Positions 49,581 through 60,489 of a stretch of DNA of 64,000 bases are shown one piece after another; the first letter of the stretch is position 1; every line of letters starts with the position of its first letter. The DNA is from Kryptolebias marmoratus (Eukaryota; Chordata; Actinopteri; Cyprinodontiformes; Rivulidae): positions 9,861,022 to 9,925,021 of the forward strand of contig NC_051450.1 of NCBI RefSeq assembly GCF_001649575.2. The letters run 5' to 3'. The position numbers and the translations under genes are program-made. The notes beneath the pieces are model-generated. The model saw only the letters and a program-made list of their open reading frames with translations. It was not told where the DNA came from and did not search any database.

Positions 49581-50325
49581 TAAAAGCTGTTCCTGCTGAT
49601 AAAGAAGCACAAAAAGTTTTCACAGCAACAGTGCCAGGTACTCGACAAGAAGCTGACTGTGATGCAGACTCAAAGGTTGTCAGCTGCTTGCACGAGGTCG
49701 TGTCTTCTGTTTATACAGGATGCTCCCACTGTGACACATGCGTGTTTATTTATTCACTGCCTCTGAATGATATCTGGTAAACCTTTGGTCTTATTGACGT
49801 GCAGGAAAGGGAAGAATGACTGAGCGGTAGGCTCAGAATATATTGTTGGAATATTTCCACAGACTTATGAAATGAATCTATCACATGCAATTTGTGCTAG
49901 TTAAATCAAACACAACTGACATATACAGACATGAACAGTAGCACAAAATGAATAATTTAATATATATGTATATAGATAACCATTGTGATCTAAAAGAGGA
50001 TGGACATTTTATTTAACTGCATTTTACTAAATGCCACAACATAAAGTGAGCAAAGGAAGCTCGTGTCTAAAGAACTCTACTCTCAAAGCAAAGCATGACT
50101 AGTTGGTTCAGAGTAACATGCAGAAGGTTTAGGACCTGCCTGTTTTTCTTTCTTTCATATCTGCAGGGCAGAAATGTTTCCTGATCATCAACAGCAGTTG
50201 ATTATGAAACTGTATGGCAAGCCAAGTAGGTTATAAGTTGTCTGTATGGCAAACCATTTGTGTTTTGATTCAGCATCTATGATTTCAAGCATCCTTTGCC
50301 CGTATTACCACTCAGCTAGTTAACT

Positions 50326-50349
50326 TTATTATTATTATTATTATTATTA
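50326..50349 (+). repeat. (TTA)8 microsatellite
   Basis: Eight TTA units. Confidence 0.9.
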
Positions 50350-52310
50350 GTTCTGTTTTTGTTTTTTGTAATTAGATGTTATTTACTTCTGTGTTGCTTT
50401 TATTTCAAACAAACTTGTTTTGTTATGTTTTTTTGCAATTTCTTCTGTTGTTTGTTTTGCCAGTTTGTTTTTTTTTAATCCAAAATATATACTTTTTTTT
50501 AACAGAGGACTTTATCAAATTTCCTATTTTTCTGCTGCTTATAAGACACTGTTTACAATTCAATTAGAAAAAAAATGACAAATTAAAAACAAAAACAGAA
50601 AAACTGTTGCGTAAGACCTAACATTTTTATGACTTGTATGCAATGAGATTGGGAGAGCATTGGCAACAACTCTACCAAAAATAAAGAAAAAAGGGGAATT
50701 TTCATTAAACAATAATCCATAGAAGCATAAAAAAACTATTAATAAAACTTTTAATTTATTAACTTGTTACTGTTGTACCAAACTCATATTGATGGTAAAG
50801 ATTCTCAGTCATCCAGGTCATGGTAAATCCAAGAGAAGGTTAAAAACAAAAACAATTGGACTTCTGTTCTGTAGCTGAAGACGGTTCACTTCTCATCTGA
50901 ATAGCAATGTAAATATATTAAATAGGCTTATCCTTGTATCACATTTGCATTGTATCTAAAAGTTAAAGCTCATAACCATCCACCCTTGAATAGTCACACC
51001 TTTTAAACACAAAACTGAGCTTGCAGTGGATAGTAGTTGTCAAGAGCAGGATTTTGCTAGTTTCCTAGTCTGGACGTGGACAAACTTTGGTGTGAAAATG
51101 TGTGAATATTTGGAGTTAGGCTTCATAATATATGATGTGCTCTGAAGAAACATTCAGTACAAAACAGTGATTTTTGAAATATCATTTTGCAGGATAAGAA
51201 AATGCAAAATAATAACTCACCCAACTAAAAAAGAAATATTTCCTTTAGGTCTTGTCAGTGTAGTTTTGTAGAAAGCCTAAAAAATGCAGTTGTTTAAAAC
51301 TTTGACATCCAGCGTAAAGTAATTCATTACAGAGAGTTATGGGAAAGCAAACTATTTAAAGGTCATGATGTTGTTGTCCTTCATTGTGAGGCACAGTAAC
51401 TGACACACTGGCACTAGTTATAAGTTAACACATTACAATGCTCCCTGCATCACTGTCTAATGGCTCCTTGTGGTGGGGCTGAATGCACGAATAAAGGAAA
51501 CTTGGCCAAAAAGTAGGCAGCCAGAGAAGCTTTGATGGCAGTGAAAATACTCCTGTATTTATGTCCCAAAACTTTACCGTTTCCAGTTATTTTGTTCTTA
51601 GTTGGACATAGCCATGCAATTTTTTGTTTTTCTTTTTTTAGCAACTTATTACTGATTTGTAAAGCAACTTTTTGACCTTTTTTCTTTTTTTTACAAATCT
51701 TTCACAATTTATGTATCATAATGTTGTATCATGAGACACATATCATATATAATATTGAATCATATATACTATAGTGTTGTTATGTACCCGAAGAGGAAGA
51801 TGAGTGTGACGTTCAGAGCATTTATCCCTTTTTAGGTAGGATTCATCAACCAGTCAGCCATGAATGAAACGGGAGTCTTTTAACATGTGGTTACAGTTGT
51901 GGGAGGACTTTTTAGATGGCCTTAATGATATTCTAAATGATTAGGGTGTTTTTCTGTTTGTTTTTTAATGTCTAACCTACCTCTACCAAAAAACAAATGT
52001 AAGCTTAAGTAAGCAGAAAGTTAAGGACTCAGCATGTTATCATGTCACTGCACGCACAAAAACATTTTAGCATTTCTCGTCTGATCTGTATTATTATTAT
52101 TTTTTTTGGTTTTGTTTCGGACATGTAGTTTGATTTTTCGAAAAGAAAGGTAAACCTCTGTAGATAATATGGTAGGCAAAACAGTATGATCTAATACTTG
52201 CAAAGAAAGAAAGAATTCAAGCTTAACATCTTGCAGTAATGTAAAACTCTCAGTCTCTAGAGGTTTGATTTCCTTCTTGTTATTTTAAGGGCCTAATTTG
52301 AAAACACCTG
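50350..52310. other. A+T-rich noncoding stretch
   Basis: T-rich at its start, mixed later. The 64-codon minus-strand frame at 51450-51644 has no domain. Nothing else recognised. Confidence 0.45.
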
Positions 52311-52319
52311 TCTGTAGTT

Positions 52320-52960
52320 TCAAGGAGAATCTTTACTTTGTTTGACATACTGAGCACATCCACTTTAGAGGGTTTTTGAAGCTGCTTGCCAGCTCTGGAT
52401 ATGGACCAGAGATGCAGTGGTGTTGGCAGAAAGAACTAGGCTTGGATGATAGATGAAGCTGAAGGCAGTGTGCTGAGGAGCTGCTGACGCCTTCGAGACC
52501 CCTGTCTCTCCTTGCCCACTTCCTCCTGACTCTCATCACACTTCTCGCCTCCTCGTCTCTGATGCCTAATCTGTCTCCTCAGCAGCCTCACTCTTTAGTT
52601 TATGGACCTGCAACCCCTCTCCTCGTCCCTTTGTCCATGACGCATCAGCTTTCATTCTCTTCATGTCTCCTCCGTGCTCTAATTGATGGGCGAACACTAA
52701 CAAGTTGCCCTCCCTCCATCTCTCCATCGTGTCCCAGTCCCAAACGGCCTCTCTCCCTCACTCTCGTGCTTATCCTCCACCTCCACTCGTCCATTTTACT
52801 GCTGTCTTCATTATTCATTTAGTTTCCCTTTGGATCCGGAGAGAGCAAAAAGCATGGCTGAATTCATAAGCAGACTCAACAGCTGGCCCAAGGGTACTTG
52901 TGTGACGTGAATTAGCGTTTGGAAGAGTGGGGAGGAGGGAGGAGTAGGAAGCGAGTGACT
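52320..52960. promoter_or_regulatory. Pyrimidine-rich, G+C-richer noncoding region
   Basis: The plus strand is strongly C+T-biased from about 52500 to 52810 (frequent TCTCC and CTCTC words), embedding a homeodomain-like CTAATTGATGGGCGAACAC at 52678-52696. Frames of 86 codons (plus) and 68 and 71 codons (minus) are compositional. It could be an old purine/pyrimidine tract or a conserved noncoding element. Confidence 0.3.
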
Positions 52961-52999
52961 GACTGACTCACTGACAACAAGAAACAAAAAAAAAAAAGA

Positions 53000-54225
53000 G
53001 AGAGAAAAGGAAAGTGTGGCTGTCAAAAATAAATAAATAAATAAATTCTAACACTGTCATGAAAAGTACTTTCAAAACAGCGTTTGGGCTATAAAAAAAC
53101 AAGAAAGTGTGAATAGCTAAGCTGAAAAGTGTTGGCTGCAGAAGGTGATTGCAGTTTGAATCCCTAAAGGGGGTGTTGCCAAGGTGAGAAGTAACAGACT
53201 TGTATGAAAGAGTACTTATTTTGGGTGGAACAAATGCAGTTTTTGAGTCCTTTTTTTTTTCCTTAATCATTTTGAACCTGACAATGACACATTAAGTAAA
53301 ATGTTCACTGTAATCAAAGTCTACCGTCTATCTTCCTTCTATCCCTATTGCTAAAACAAGTTTACTGTAGATAATAATCAGCTCTGACATAAATAATCAG
53401 TAACCAAGTGTTCCTCTGTTTTGTTGGGGCTCATTATTTTGGCCATAAATTCATATGAAACAGCAATAACAATTAAAATCTTTACAATGTACATCTGCTG
53501 TTATTGTTTATTGTGCTTTTATAGATATGGTCAATTAAAAAGCACTGTAAAAGTTTGGCTACTGTAGCAAATTACTTTGGCAGTAACTTGTCTGTTTTAT
53601 TTATTTATTTATTTTTTTAGAAATTACTCATACAGTATGCACATGCATAATGTTTTTTCAGCAAACTCTCCCAAAATAAGCACAAACACAAGCATCAAAG
53701 TACGTCTTATCTACCACCAAACAAAACCACAGAAGAAGCTTTGCAGGGCTAGTGGTGGAATAATTTGGCTCCAGCGGGAAAACACATTTTCACAGTCCCA
53801 TGTGACTTTTGTCAACATTCAGTGTTTGGTAAGATTTACTCACCAAAGTGACTTGAATAGTGTATCCAACCTGCAGAGTCAGATGGTTTGTTCCAAAAAC
53901 AGAAAAATAAAAACACTGTCTTGGAGCTCCATTGAGATACTGCAAAGTACGACTCGCCTGCACCTAGTCTTATGATTCTTCTTGTCCCAAACCTTTTTTT
54001 TTTTTTTTTTATTATTTGTCACAAAAAACCCCCCCAAAAAACCTTAATCCGGAAAGCTCAAAAACACAGAATGACTATTTACCGGTTTACCCTAAATTTA
54101 ATAATCACATATATTTCGTTTTAGATCAAAGTTGTCTTTTATTGAAATGCACAGAGCTTATGCAATTCCAGATGCCAACTGAAAAAACTTCCGATACAGT
54201 CTGTAAATATATCCATTTTGATAAA
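53000..54225. other. A+T-rich noncoding stretch
   Basis: Contains an (AAAT)n patch at 53028-53045 and T-runs. The 132-codon plus-strand frame at 53577-53975 has no domain, no codon bias I can see and begins in T-rich simple sequence. Confidence 0.45.
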
Positions 54226-54229
54226 TCCC

Positions 54230-55045
54230 TGAAAGTAATGTTATGTAAGACCTCATGCTCTTATTATGTGTTAAGGATGACTCTCAGCTACTACCTCGTC
54301 AAGTCTTAGCTCAATGTCTGTAAAATAGACAGAGTTATTGCCATTTATGTTTGCTAAGCCCAATTAGCAGTGGATTGACTCAAACGTTAATCAGGTGTAC
54401 ATTTGCATTCAGTGGTGCATTTTAGGTTTAATTAAGATCTGTTTAGTGACAAATGACAAATGGGGTGGACTCCAACAGTTAATACCAAAGTTTTAAGCAA
54501 AGACATTGTGCAGTGAGTAAGGTTTAGAATATGTGTCCAGCTCAGCTGCTATGAAACAAAATTTTAGGTTAATATTTGTGAAACTGACTGAATTATAGTC
54601 ATTATCGGTTTTGTGAGGTCAGTTGGATTTGGTAGACATCCAAATGGTAATCAGTTGTAGATGTACATCCAGTGGTTACTTTCTGAAAGTTTCATTAAAA
54701 TCCATCTAGTGGTTTATTAGATGTTTTGCTAACAATCAGACAGTTGACTCCAGTAGCTCATAGCAAAGTTTTAAACAAAGATTTTATGCCATCCATTGTT
54801 GCTCAGAGTACGTGTTATAAACGACTCTCCCCTAGTACCCCACCAAATTTTAACTCAATATTCATAAAATTGACAGAATTATCTCAATAGTTGTTGCATT
54901 TTATTAGCTGTGGCGACCACCTTGGATTGTCATCTTTTCAAAAAGTAATCAGTTGTTGATGCACCTCTAACGATTACGTTCACTAGTTTCAATAAAATAT
55001 GTCCAGTAGTTTATGGAATATTTTGCTAACAGACAGACACATGAT
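54230..55045 (+). repeat. ~300-bp-monomer repeat array, plus
   Basis: Three diverged monomers on the plus strand. The block after the joint (ACTCTCAGCTACTACC-like) recurs near 54280, 54540 and 54825, giving monomer spacings of about 260-285. The joints read GGACTCCAACAGTTAATACC and GACTCCAGTAGCTCATAGC. The terminal module after the last monomer is truncated at GACAGACACATG. Confidence 0.7.
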
Positions 55046-55874
55046 TTTTCAGAGAAACAAGCATAAGATATGTTATTTTTTTATACATGTGAGCTGCATC
55101 CCTATATTGTATATTCACAAATCTTTAGGATAGAGTCAAGCCCACTGATGTACTATAACCTCACTCTAGGACTCTCAAAGCTAATAATGTTTGCAAAAAA
55201 AATGTTCTCCCAAATAAAAAGATACATATTTTCGATTTTTTTTTTTTTTTTTTTTGTGGGCAAAGCCAGACAAGCAAATTAAACTTCTGTATCTTCAGAC
55301 TTTTGCTGCTTAGATGTTGACCTCCCTCCCCCAGCTTTTTCTGAACTCACTCGAGTAATTGGTAGCCACGCTTTGCTGATGGCACTGTTCAGATTCTGGA
55401 TGATAAAAGTAATACTGAACTCTTAGTGACTCAGAAATCTCAACCAAGGAAAAAAAATAAATAAATAAAAGAACAACAACAAAAAAAAAAACTCTGCGTG
55501 TTTTAAGGAAACGTTTTATTCCTGGTATGTGTGGCTATTTTTAAAGCTTTTGAAATCGAAAGCCAGATTTCCATCTTCATTAAGCATCAGAAACGCAGCA
55601 GCCGCATGCTAATACAGGTGTGAGCTATGGGGAGGGTGGGCACAGGCTACCCCCACGGTTCAGAAAATAGCTGTCTTTGCTTATTATTTTGATCCCCAGA
55701 CGCAGTCATTATTTTCTATTTGGACTTGAAGTTACTGAAGCACAAACATCCTTTCACTTAAAAATAATAAAGTGGACTTCTCGTCCTTCCTCGAGGAATT
55801 GGGACAAGATCCACTCTGATGTTCTGAGGTTTTACTTGCAAAGGGAGGCTTGCTGTAAATACTTAAATAATCAC

Positions 55875-55878
<4 letters not shown>

Positions 55879-55959
<81 letters not shown>
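55879..55959 (+). repeat. (AT)40 microsatellite, upstream of LINE tail
   Basis: A pure AT run of about 81 bases that stops one base before the LINE-derived open frame. Confidence 0.95.
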
Positions 55960-55960
<1 letters not shown>

Positions 55961-56137
55961 CTGGAAAAGGCCTGGAAGGTAAAGACCACAGTGGTGCCTG
56001 TGGTCATCGGGGCCCTAGGGGCAGTCACCCCCAAACTGGAGCAGTGGCTACAACAGATCCCAGGAACAACATCAGACATCTCAGTCCAGAAATGTGCAGT
56101 TCTAGGCACAGCCAAGATACTGCGCAGAACCCTCTAG
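55961..56137 (+). pseudogene. C-terminal fragment of retrotransposon ORF
   Basis: The frame is open for 58 codons and ends at TAG (56135-56137). The translation includes VVPVVIGALGAVTPKLEQWL and QKCAVLGTAKILRRTL, a C-terminal block that recurs in predicted reverse transcriptases of fish and some invertebrates. No start codon, endonuclease or polymerase domain is present, so no product is expected. Absence of any internal stop or frameshift in this fragment, in contrast to the other LINE and Tc1 relics here, suggests a comparatively young insertion. Confidence 0.75.
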
Positions 56138-56211
56138 CTCCCAGGCCTCTGGTAGAGGACCCGAGCTCAGAGGATGAAACAAAGACCACCTGCGGAGGGT
56201 GAGAAGCGAAT
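55961..56211 (+). mobile_element. LINE tail inserted in an (AT)n tract
   Basis: A 250-base insert lies between two AT-repeat blocks (55879-55959 and 56212-56233). It holds the last 58 codons of a non-LTR retrotransposon open frame and a short 3' untranslated part ending GAGAAGCGAATT. Truncation of everything 5' of this is usual for target-primed reverse transcription. AT repeats on both sides indicate that a microsatellite was the target, or that the element's own tail primed AT expansion. Confidence 0.75.
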
Positions 56212-56233
56212 TATATATATATATATATATATA
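56212..56233 (+). repeat. (TA)11 microsatellite, downstream of LINE tail
   Basis: The shorter AT block on the 3' side of the LINE fragment. Confidence 0.9.
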
Positions 56234-56264
56234 GTATCACACGTCACCTTTTCATGGTAGACGA

Positions 56265-56870
56265 AAAGGGGCATTATCAAATGAGATTGTTGAGAATAAT
56301 CTCATACAATACTGTGAGATGTTGTGAGTTGTGTTACTACTCAGAGTGTCTGTTCTGAACGACTTTCAGCTACCACCACACCAAATTGTAGCTCAATATT
56401 TGCAAAACTAGCGATTTTGTCTTGGCCCATGTTGATAAGCTGTGGTGGCCATCTTGGATTGGGATACCTCCAGATATACATCCAATGACTAATTTCTGAA
56501 AATTTAAGTTGAATCTGTCCAGTAGTTCATGAGATATTTTGCTGACAGTTCATGCCAAAGTTTTATCCAAAAATTTGGCACAATGTACTGCTTATGTTGT
56601 GCTTATGGTATATGCTGGAAATAGTGGACAGCCACTATCGCAGTAAATTTTAGCTCAGACCATTTCAAATCACTTGAGTTATTGCCATTTTTATGTTTTC
56701 TAAGTTCAGTCTGCTATGGCAGCCATCTTGAATTGGATTGACTCCAAAAGTTAATCAGTTGTAGATGTCCACCCAATGATTATTTTCTGTCTGTTTCATT
56801 AAAATCTGCTCAGTGGTTTATGAGATATTTTGCTAACAGACAGTCACAGTTGACTCCAGATAGTTATTGG
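56265..56870 (+). repeat. ~300-bp-monomer repeat, plus, two units
   Basis: Two monomers with the usual blocks (TTTCAGCTACCACCACACCA, TGGTGGCCATCTTGGATTGG; then AGCCATCTTGAATTGGATTG, TTTCATTAAAATCTGCTCAG, GATATTTTGCTAACAGACAG). The array ends within a joint, AGTTGACTCCAGATAGTTAT, only about 250 bases upstream of the promoter-like CpG region. Confidence 0.75.
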
Positions 56871-57118
56871 CAACATTTTCAATCCGGATCAGGCTGTACT
56901 TTGCAGTATTCGGAATGCCAGTTATTCTACTCGTCTTTACTAGAATAATTTACTGAAGGACGGTGAATTCTAAGATCGTGATCACTGAAGAAAAAAAAAA
57001 TCAGGAGCAGAGGATGAGGAGGATACAGAAACAGACAAATGTAGGAGCGGAGCAGGATAAAAAAAGAGAGAAAAAAAAAATCGAGAATCGGAGCATGGTG
57101 GATTGAAATAAAAACCCA

Positions 57119-57123
57119 CCAAT
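57119..57123 (+). promoter_or_regulatory. CCAAT box
   Basis: CACCAATCAGG matches the NF-Y site well and lies 70-120 bases before the likely start region, the usual distance. Confidence 0.45.
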
Positions 57124-57283
57124 CAGGCGCCTTGTTCGGCCTCGCACGCACTCGCTGGCTCGTTCGTCCGGTCGTTCGCGCGCTCACTCACTCACACACG
57201 TGCACGCGCACGCGGGAAGGAGGAGGAGAGCAGAGAGAGTGGGCTCTCTGCAAGCCGCGCAGAGGAGCTTTGCCCCGGTGAGG

Positions 57284-57343
57284 ATGGCAAAGGGTAGAGG
57301 GAGGAATCTGAAAGGGACGGAGATGAGGAGGAACAAACTCTAA
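57284..57343 (+). CDS. Possible upstream ORF, 19 codons
   Basis: The ATG at 57284 has A at -3 and G at +4, an excellent initiation context, and the frame closes at TAA after 19 codons (basic peptide beginning MAKGRGRNLKG). If the first exon is transcribed through here and not spliced at 57277, this frame would be scanned before any downstream start and could dampen translation. No function for the peptide is claimed. Confidence 0.25.
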   Translation: MAKGRGRNLKGTEMRRNKL

Positions 57344-57446
57344 CTCGTGCGTCTTTTTCTTTCTTTTTTTAATTTTTTTTTTCTTTCTTTTTTTTCTCTT
57401 CGCTCCCCACGCACCCACCCCAGCCCCTCTCCGCTCATCAGCTGCC

Positions 57447-57479
57447 ATGTGCGTTCGGGAGGAGGGTGCACGCGGACAG
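57447..57479 (+). CDS. Possible coding start running into the donor
   Basis: The ATG at 57447 (context GCTGCCATGT, G at -3) opens a frame of 11 codons, MCVREEGARGQ, that reaches the donor in phase 0. It could be the N-terminus of the gene or an upstream frame. I do not recognise the peptide. Confidence 0.2.
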
Positions 57480-57608
57480 GTAAGATAAATAAAAAAAAAA
57501 AAAACTAAAGAGAACAAGTTTTGTCCAGCTTGATTGTTAGTAGTTGATGTTTGCATCAGTGCGCGTGGCTGCCAGAGACGGGCGTGTGCCTCTGCAAACA
57601 GCCTTTTT

Positions 57609-57627
57609 TGTGTGTGTGTGTGTGTGT
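57609..57627 (+). repeat. (TG)n microsatellite
   Basis: About nine TG units within the presumed start of intron 1. Confidence 0.9.
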
Positions 57628-58297
57628 TGAGTTGAACAGAACCAGAACGAGCTGAATAAACACGTCTTGCAGGCGAGGGACTTGTGACTGTTCCCTTTAA
57701 AAACAAACAAACAAATTAATTCATTAATTGATGAGCACGAACGGAAGGAGAATAAGTAGAAGAGTGCGCGTCAGTCCTTCTTTTTTTCCCCCACCGGCAT
57801 CATTTGGCTCTCGCGCCTCTTTTCTCCAGGGATGTTGCAACCCAACGCCTCGTCGGAGTCCTGAATGATGGACAGGCTGCCTGACAACGGCGCCGGACTT
57901 TCAGGCTGCCCCGATCTCCCTCCCTCCCCTTTAAATGCGCGTGCCGCACCAGTGTAGCCAGGCTGACATTTACGCGCACTGCAGGAAACAGGAGTCCACT
58001 CATTGACTGCAGCCTCTCTCTGGGAAGTCTGTGTTATAGGGCTTCCTCTGCCCGCACCTTCTCTGTCTGTAGCCCTCTGTGGAGGAAGGAGCAAATAAAT
58101 AAATAAATAATGAGTAAGGGCTCGATTGGAATGACTTATCTGGCCGTCCTGCATGCTGGGGGAATGCTGTGACAGGTGTGAGTGGGAAAGGAAAAAAAAA
58201 GAAAAAATGCGAGGGAAGTGTCAGTTCCCCCCCAGCTGCCCTGGTTTAATGTTGCATTGACTGGGTTCTGCCCTGCTCAGGGAATGTGCCATGGCTG

Positions 58298-58320
58298 CCA
58301 ATCGTTTCTTATATAAAAGG
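58298..58320 (+). promoter_or_regulatory. CCAAT plus TATA pair, possible second promoter
   Basis: CCAAT at 58298-58302 is followed by TATATAAAAGG at 58310-58320, an excellent TATA box. A start would be expected near 58340-58350 (CTCTCAGATG). The eight-base gap between the two boxes is tighter than usual, so the CCAAT may be incidental. It may serve an alternative, TATA-driven transcript about 1.1 kb inside the CpG-island gene. Confidence 0.4.
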
Positions 58321-58399
58321 GGCTCACCTCTCAGATGTGTTTGAAACTGTAAAAAAAAAAAAAAAAAAGGATACCAAAGCATGTTTGGGCTGCAGCTTG

Positions 58400-60450
58400 T
58401 GAAGAAGTGAGCAGTCGGTGATGTTGTTTTCCCTCTGTTTACAAGATGTAGGAACAGTTTGGCAGAGCCAAACGCTGCGCACCAAACTCAAATGTGATCA
58501 GGAAAGACAGCGGCGAGGGTGAACTTAGATGTGTTTTCTTTTTCCCTAATTGGGGCCTTGGGACATTTTTAGGTCTCCCTGTTCCAGTTAATTACAGTTG
58601 GTCTAACTTAAACATATGGATTGGATGAGGGCAACAACAAATGAGCTTTCTAACTTCATTATCAGTGCATCTGCCAGCTGTTTATCATTGCTGGGTTAAC
58701 TGCAACATGTGAAAAATTAAGCTAAGCTGAACAAAATTATAACATTCTCACTCAATCTTCTGTCAACACTAATTTGATACTGGATTGATGATGAAACATC
58801 TTATTGATCACCAAACGTGCTAACTAGTTTCCACCATTGACATATATTATAAAACCAGACCAAATTCACTCTTTTGTTGCTTGGAGGTGAATCCAGCAGG
58901 ACCTGGTTTATGGGAGCTGCCATGCTGTATTTTTGGAAGCAGAGTCTGCGCTCTAGGAAAGTGGGACTTGAATCTCGCCTACTCCCCTTCACACTCCCGT
59001 GGTGTTACATGAGCTTTCTGTTAAGCATGAAATAGCTAACTATTGCTAGATGTGTTGAAAAAAAAATATATATACATACATGAACATACAGCAGCAAGGT
59101 AAGAACTGTGTAAATCAACAAGCGTCAACACCTGAAAAAAAAAAAAAAAGAGCTGAGGTGCATATACTGTATATAAGGGCAAAATCCAGTTTGGCAGAGC
59201 AGTACTCTAGACTTGTATTGTGGCCATCCTATAGGAATTGATGTTGTTTTCTTTTTGGTTTCAACTTATGGAATCCCATATGGGGTCCAGCATTATAAAA
59301 TATGTTGATGATTTCCACTCCCCACCATTGTAAACACAGGAAATATGTTAATACTACAAGCACTGACCTTCTATAGAGTTTGTGCACTGATGTCATCAAG
59401 AATGTTTATTCTGCCATGATGGACAGTGAAAGATAGCTGCTTATTGCGTACAGCTACGAGCAACCAGCTATATTATATGTGTTTAATATAGCATTAGTAC
59501 ACATCGGACATGCAGATTTTATTCCCAGACAAAGGTCAAATGTGAGACTGTTACATCACACTATTCCTTGAGTTCCAAGGTTTGGTGCACCGCCCTTGCA
59601 CTGAACCTCTATTTGCGTTGCAGCCTGTCGTGAAACCCTGTCAAGCCTTTTCAGCAGGCCATCATTACAGAGGCTGGAAAGGACACTCAGTGGTATGTTT
59701 GCTGGATAGTCAAGCCCAGACTATGAGATGAGTTTAGCTAGCATGCCAACTTGCATTTCAAGGGCAATCCTTTGACAAATGGATGGCAGAGAGACAAGAG
59801 ACGCAGGTGCATTTTGCCTGGGAGTCGCCAGGAAGAACAACAGAAGGGAAGGCAGGTAGACTACAACAGAGGCCTAGTTACTACTTTACTTCCTCTAGAT
59901 AGTCATGTTCTATCATTTGCACCAGGGCAATAGCTGACCCCAGCAGAGCCGATCAAAAGACCTCACTAACCCGTCAGCCGCACTGTTTCTGACACAGTCA
60001 ATAAATAACCATCACAGCTGCCAAAGATGGTATCAGAGTCATGTTGAAATGAAAACCAGTGGTAAACTTTAAAAGCTCTTTGACCGTGAACACTTTCATG
60101 GAAGGTGTTCAAATGAATCAAGGAAGCTGACTTACTTCTGAAGAAGTCCAAGGAGTCGGTGCTTGATTTTTTTGAAATGTACTGGTCAGCTGCCCAATCT
60201 AGTCTGGCAAGTGCAACATTTGGGAATAGCAGCATATGCAGAACATATCCCGCCAGCTGCACCGAAAGGATTAGAAGAACACTAAACAGATAATTCTCGA
60301 CGTCTATTACATTTAAAATGATACAGAGGGAGAAACTGTGATTAATTGAAATAATGGCAAAGATAATAAATTAGAGAAATGGTTTATGATTCATTTTCTG
60401 GGTAGTCAATTATTTAATGATTGTTTCAGCCCTGCGGTGAAACTGACTTG
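58400..60450. other. Probable intronic sequence with complex patches
   Basis: No exon recognised. The patches at 58560-58720 and 59940-60260 are low in repeats and might be conserved noncoding DNA. The 98-codon minus-strand frame at 59966-60262 has no domain. Confidence 0.35.
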
Positions 60451-60462
60451 CTAAAACACACT

Positions 60463-60488
60463 CACACACACACACACACACACACACA
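60463..60488 (+). repeat. (CA)n microsatellite
   Basis: Thirteen CA units. Confidence 0.9.
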
Positions 60489-60489
60489 A

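Larger units (their letters stand above)
57200..57479 (+). other. Probable first exon of an unidentified gene
   Basis: The 3' limit is set by ACAG|GTAAGATAA at 57479/57480, close to the consensus donor. The 5' limit is an estimate. A second possible donor, CCG|GTGAGG at 57277/57278, together with the pyrimidine tract ending CACCCCAG at 57423, would allow an optional intron of about 146 bases. The exon holds two short ATG frames (57284 and 57447). The coding body of the gene would lie beyond 64 kb. Confidence 0.4.
57100..58150 (+). promoter_or_regulatory. CpG-rich promoter-like region
   Basis: This is the only CpG-rich stretch of the window. CpG is dense at 57125-57300, 57405-57480, 57555-57590 and 57805-58000 (for example TCGTTCGTCCGGTCGTTCGC at 57159-57178), separated by T- and A-rich tracts. 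A CCAAT box sits at 57119-57123. No TATA box is evident for a start near 57190-57260. The region fits a vertebrate CpG-island promoter plus first exon. Plus-strand orientation is inferred from the CCAAT box and the strong donor at 57479/57480, but is not certain. Confidence 0.65.

Noticed and set aside
53577..53975. 132-codon plus-strand frame
   Set aside because: Starts in T-rich simple sequence, no domain, no flanking exon logic. The length is within chance range for 64 kb in six frames.
55677..56115. Frames of 101 (plus) and 127 (minus) codons through the AT tract
   Set aside because: They translate the AT microsatellite, and the minus-strand frame is antisense to the LINE-derived reading frame.
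57188..57706. 172-codon minus-strand open frame across the CpG-rich region
   Set aside because: The translation is low-complexity (K-rich and F-rich runs from T/A tracts), has no domain, and runs opposite to the better-supported CCAAT and donor signals. Long chance frames are common in G+C-rich DNA.
57771..58154. 127-codon minus-strand open frame in the CpG-rich region
   Set aside because: No domain, no initiation or splice support. It overlaps another minus-strand frame in a different phase, typical of compositional artefacts.
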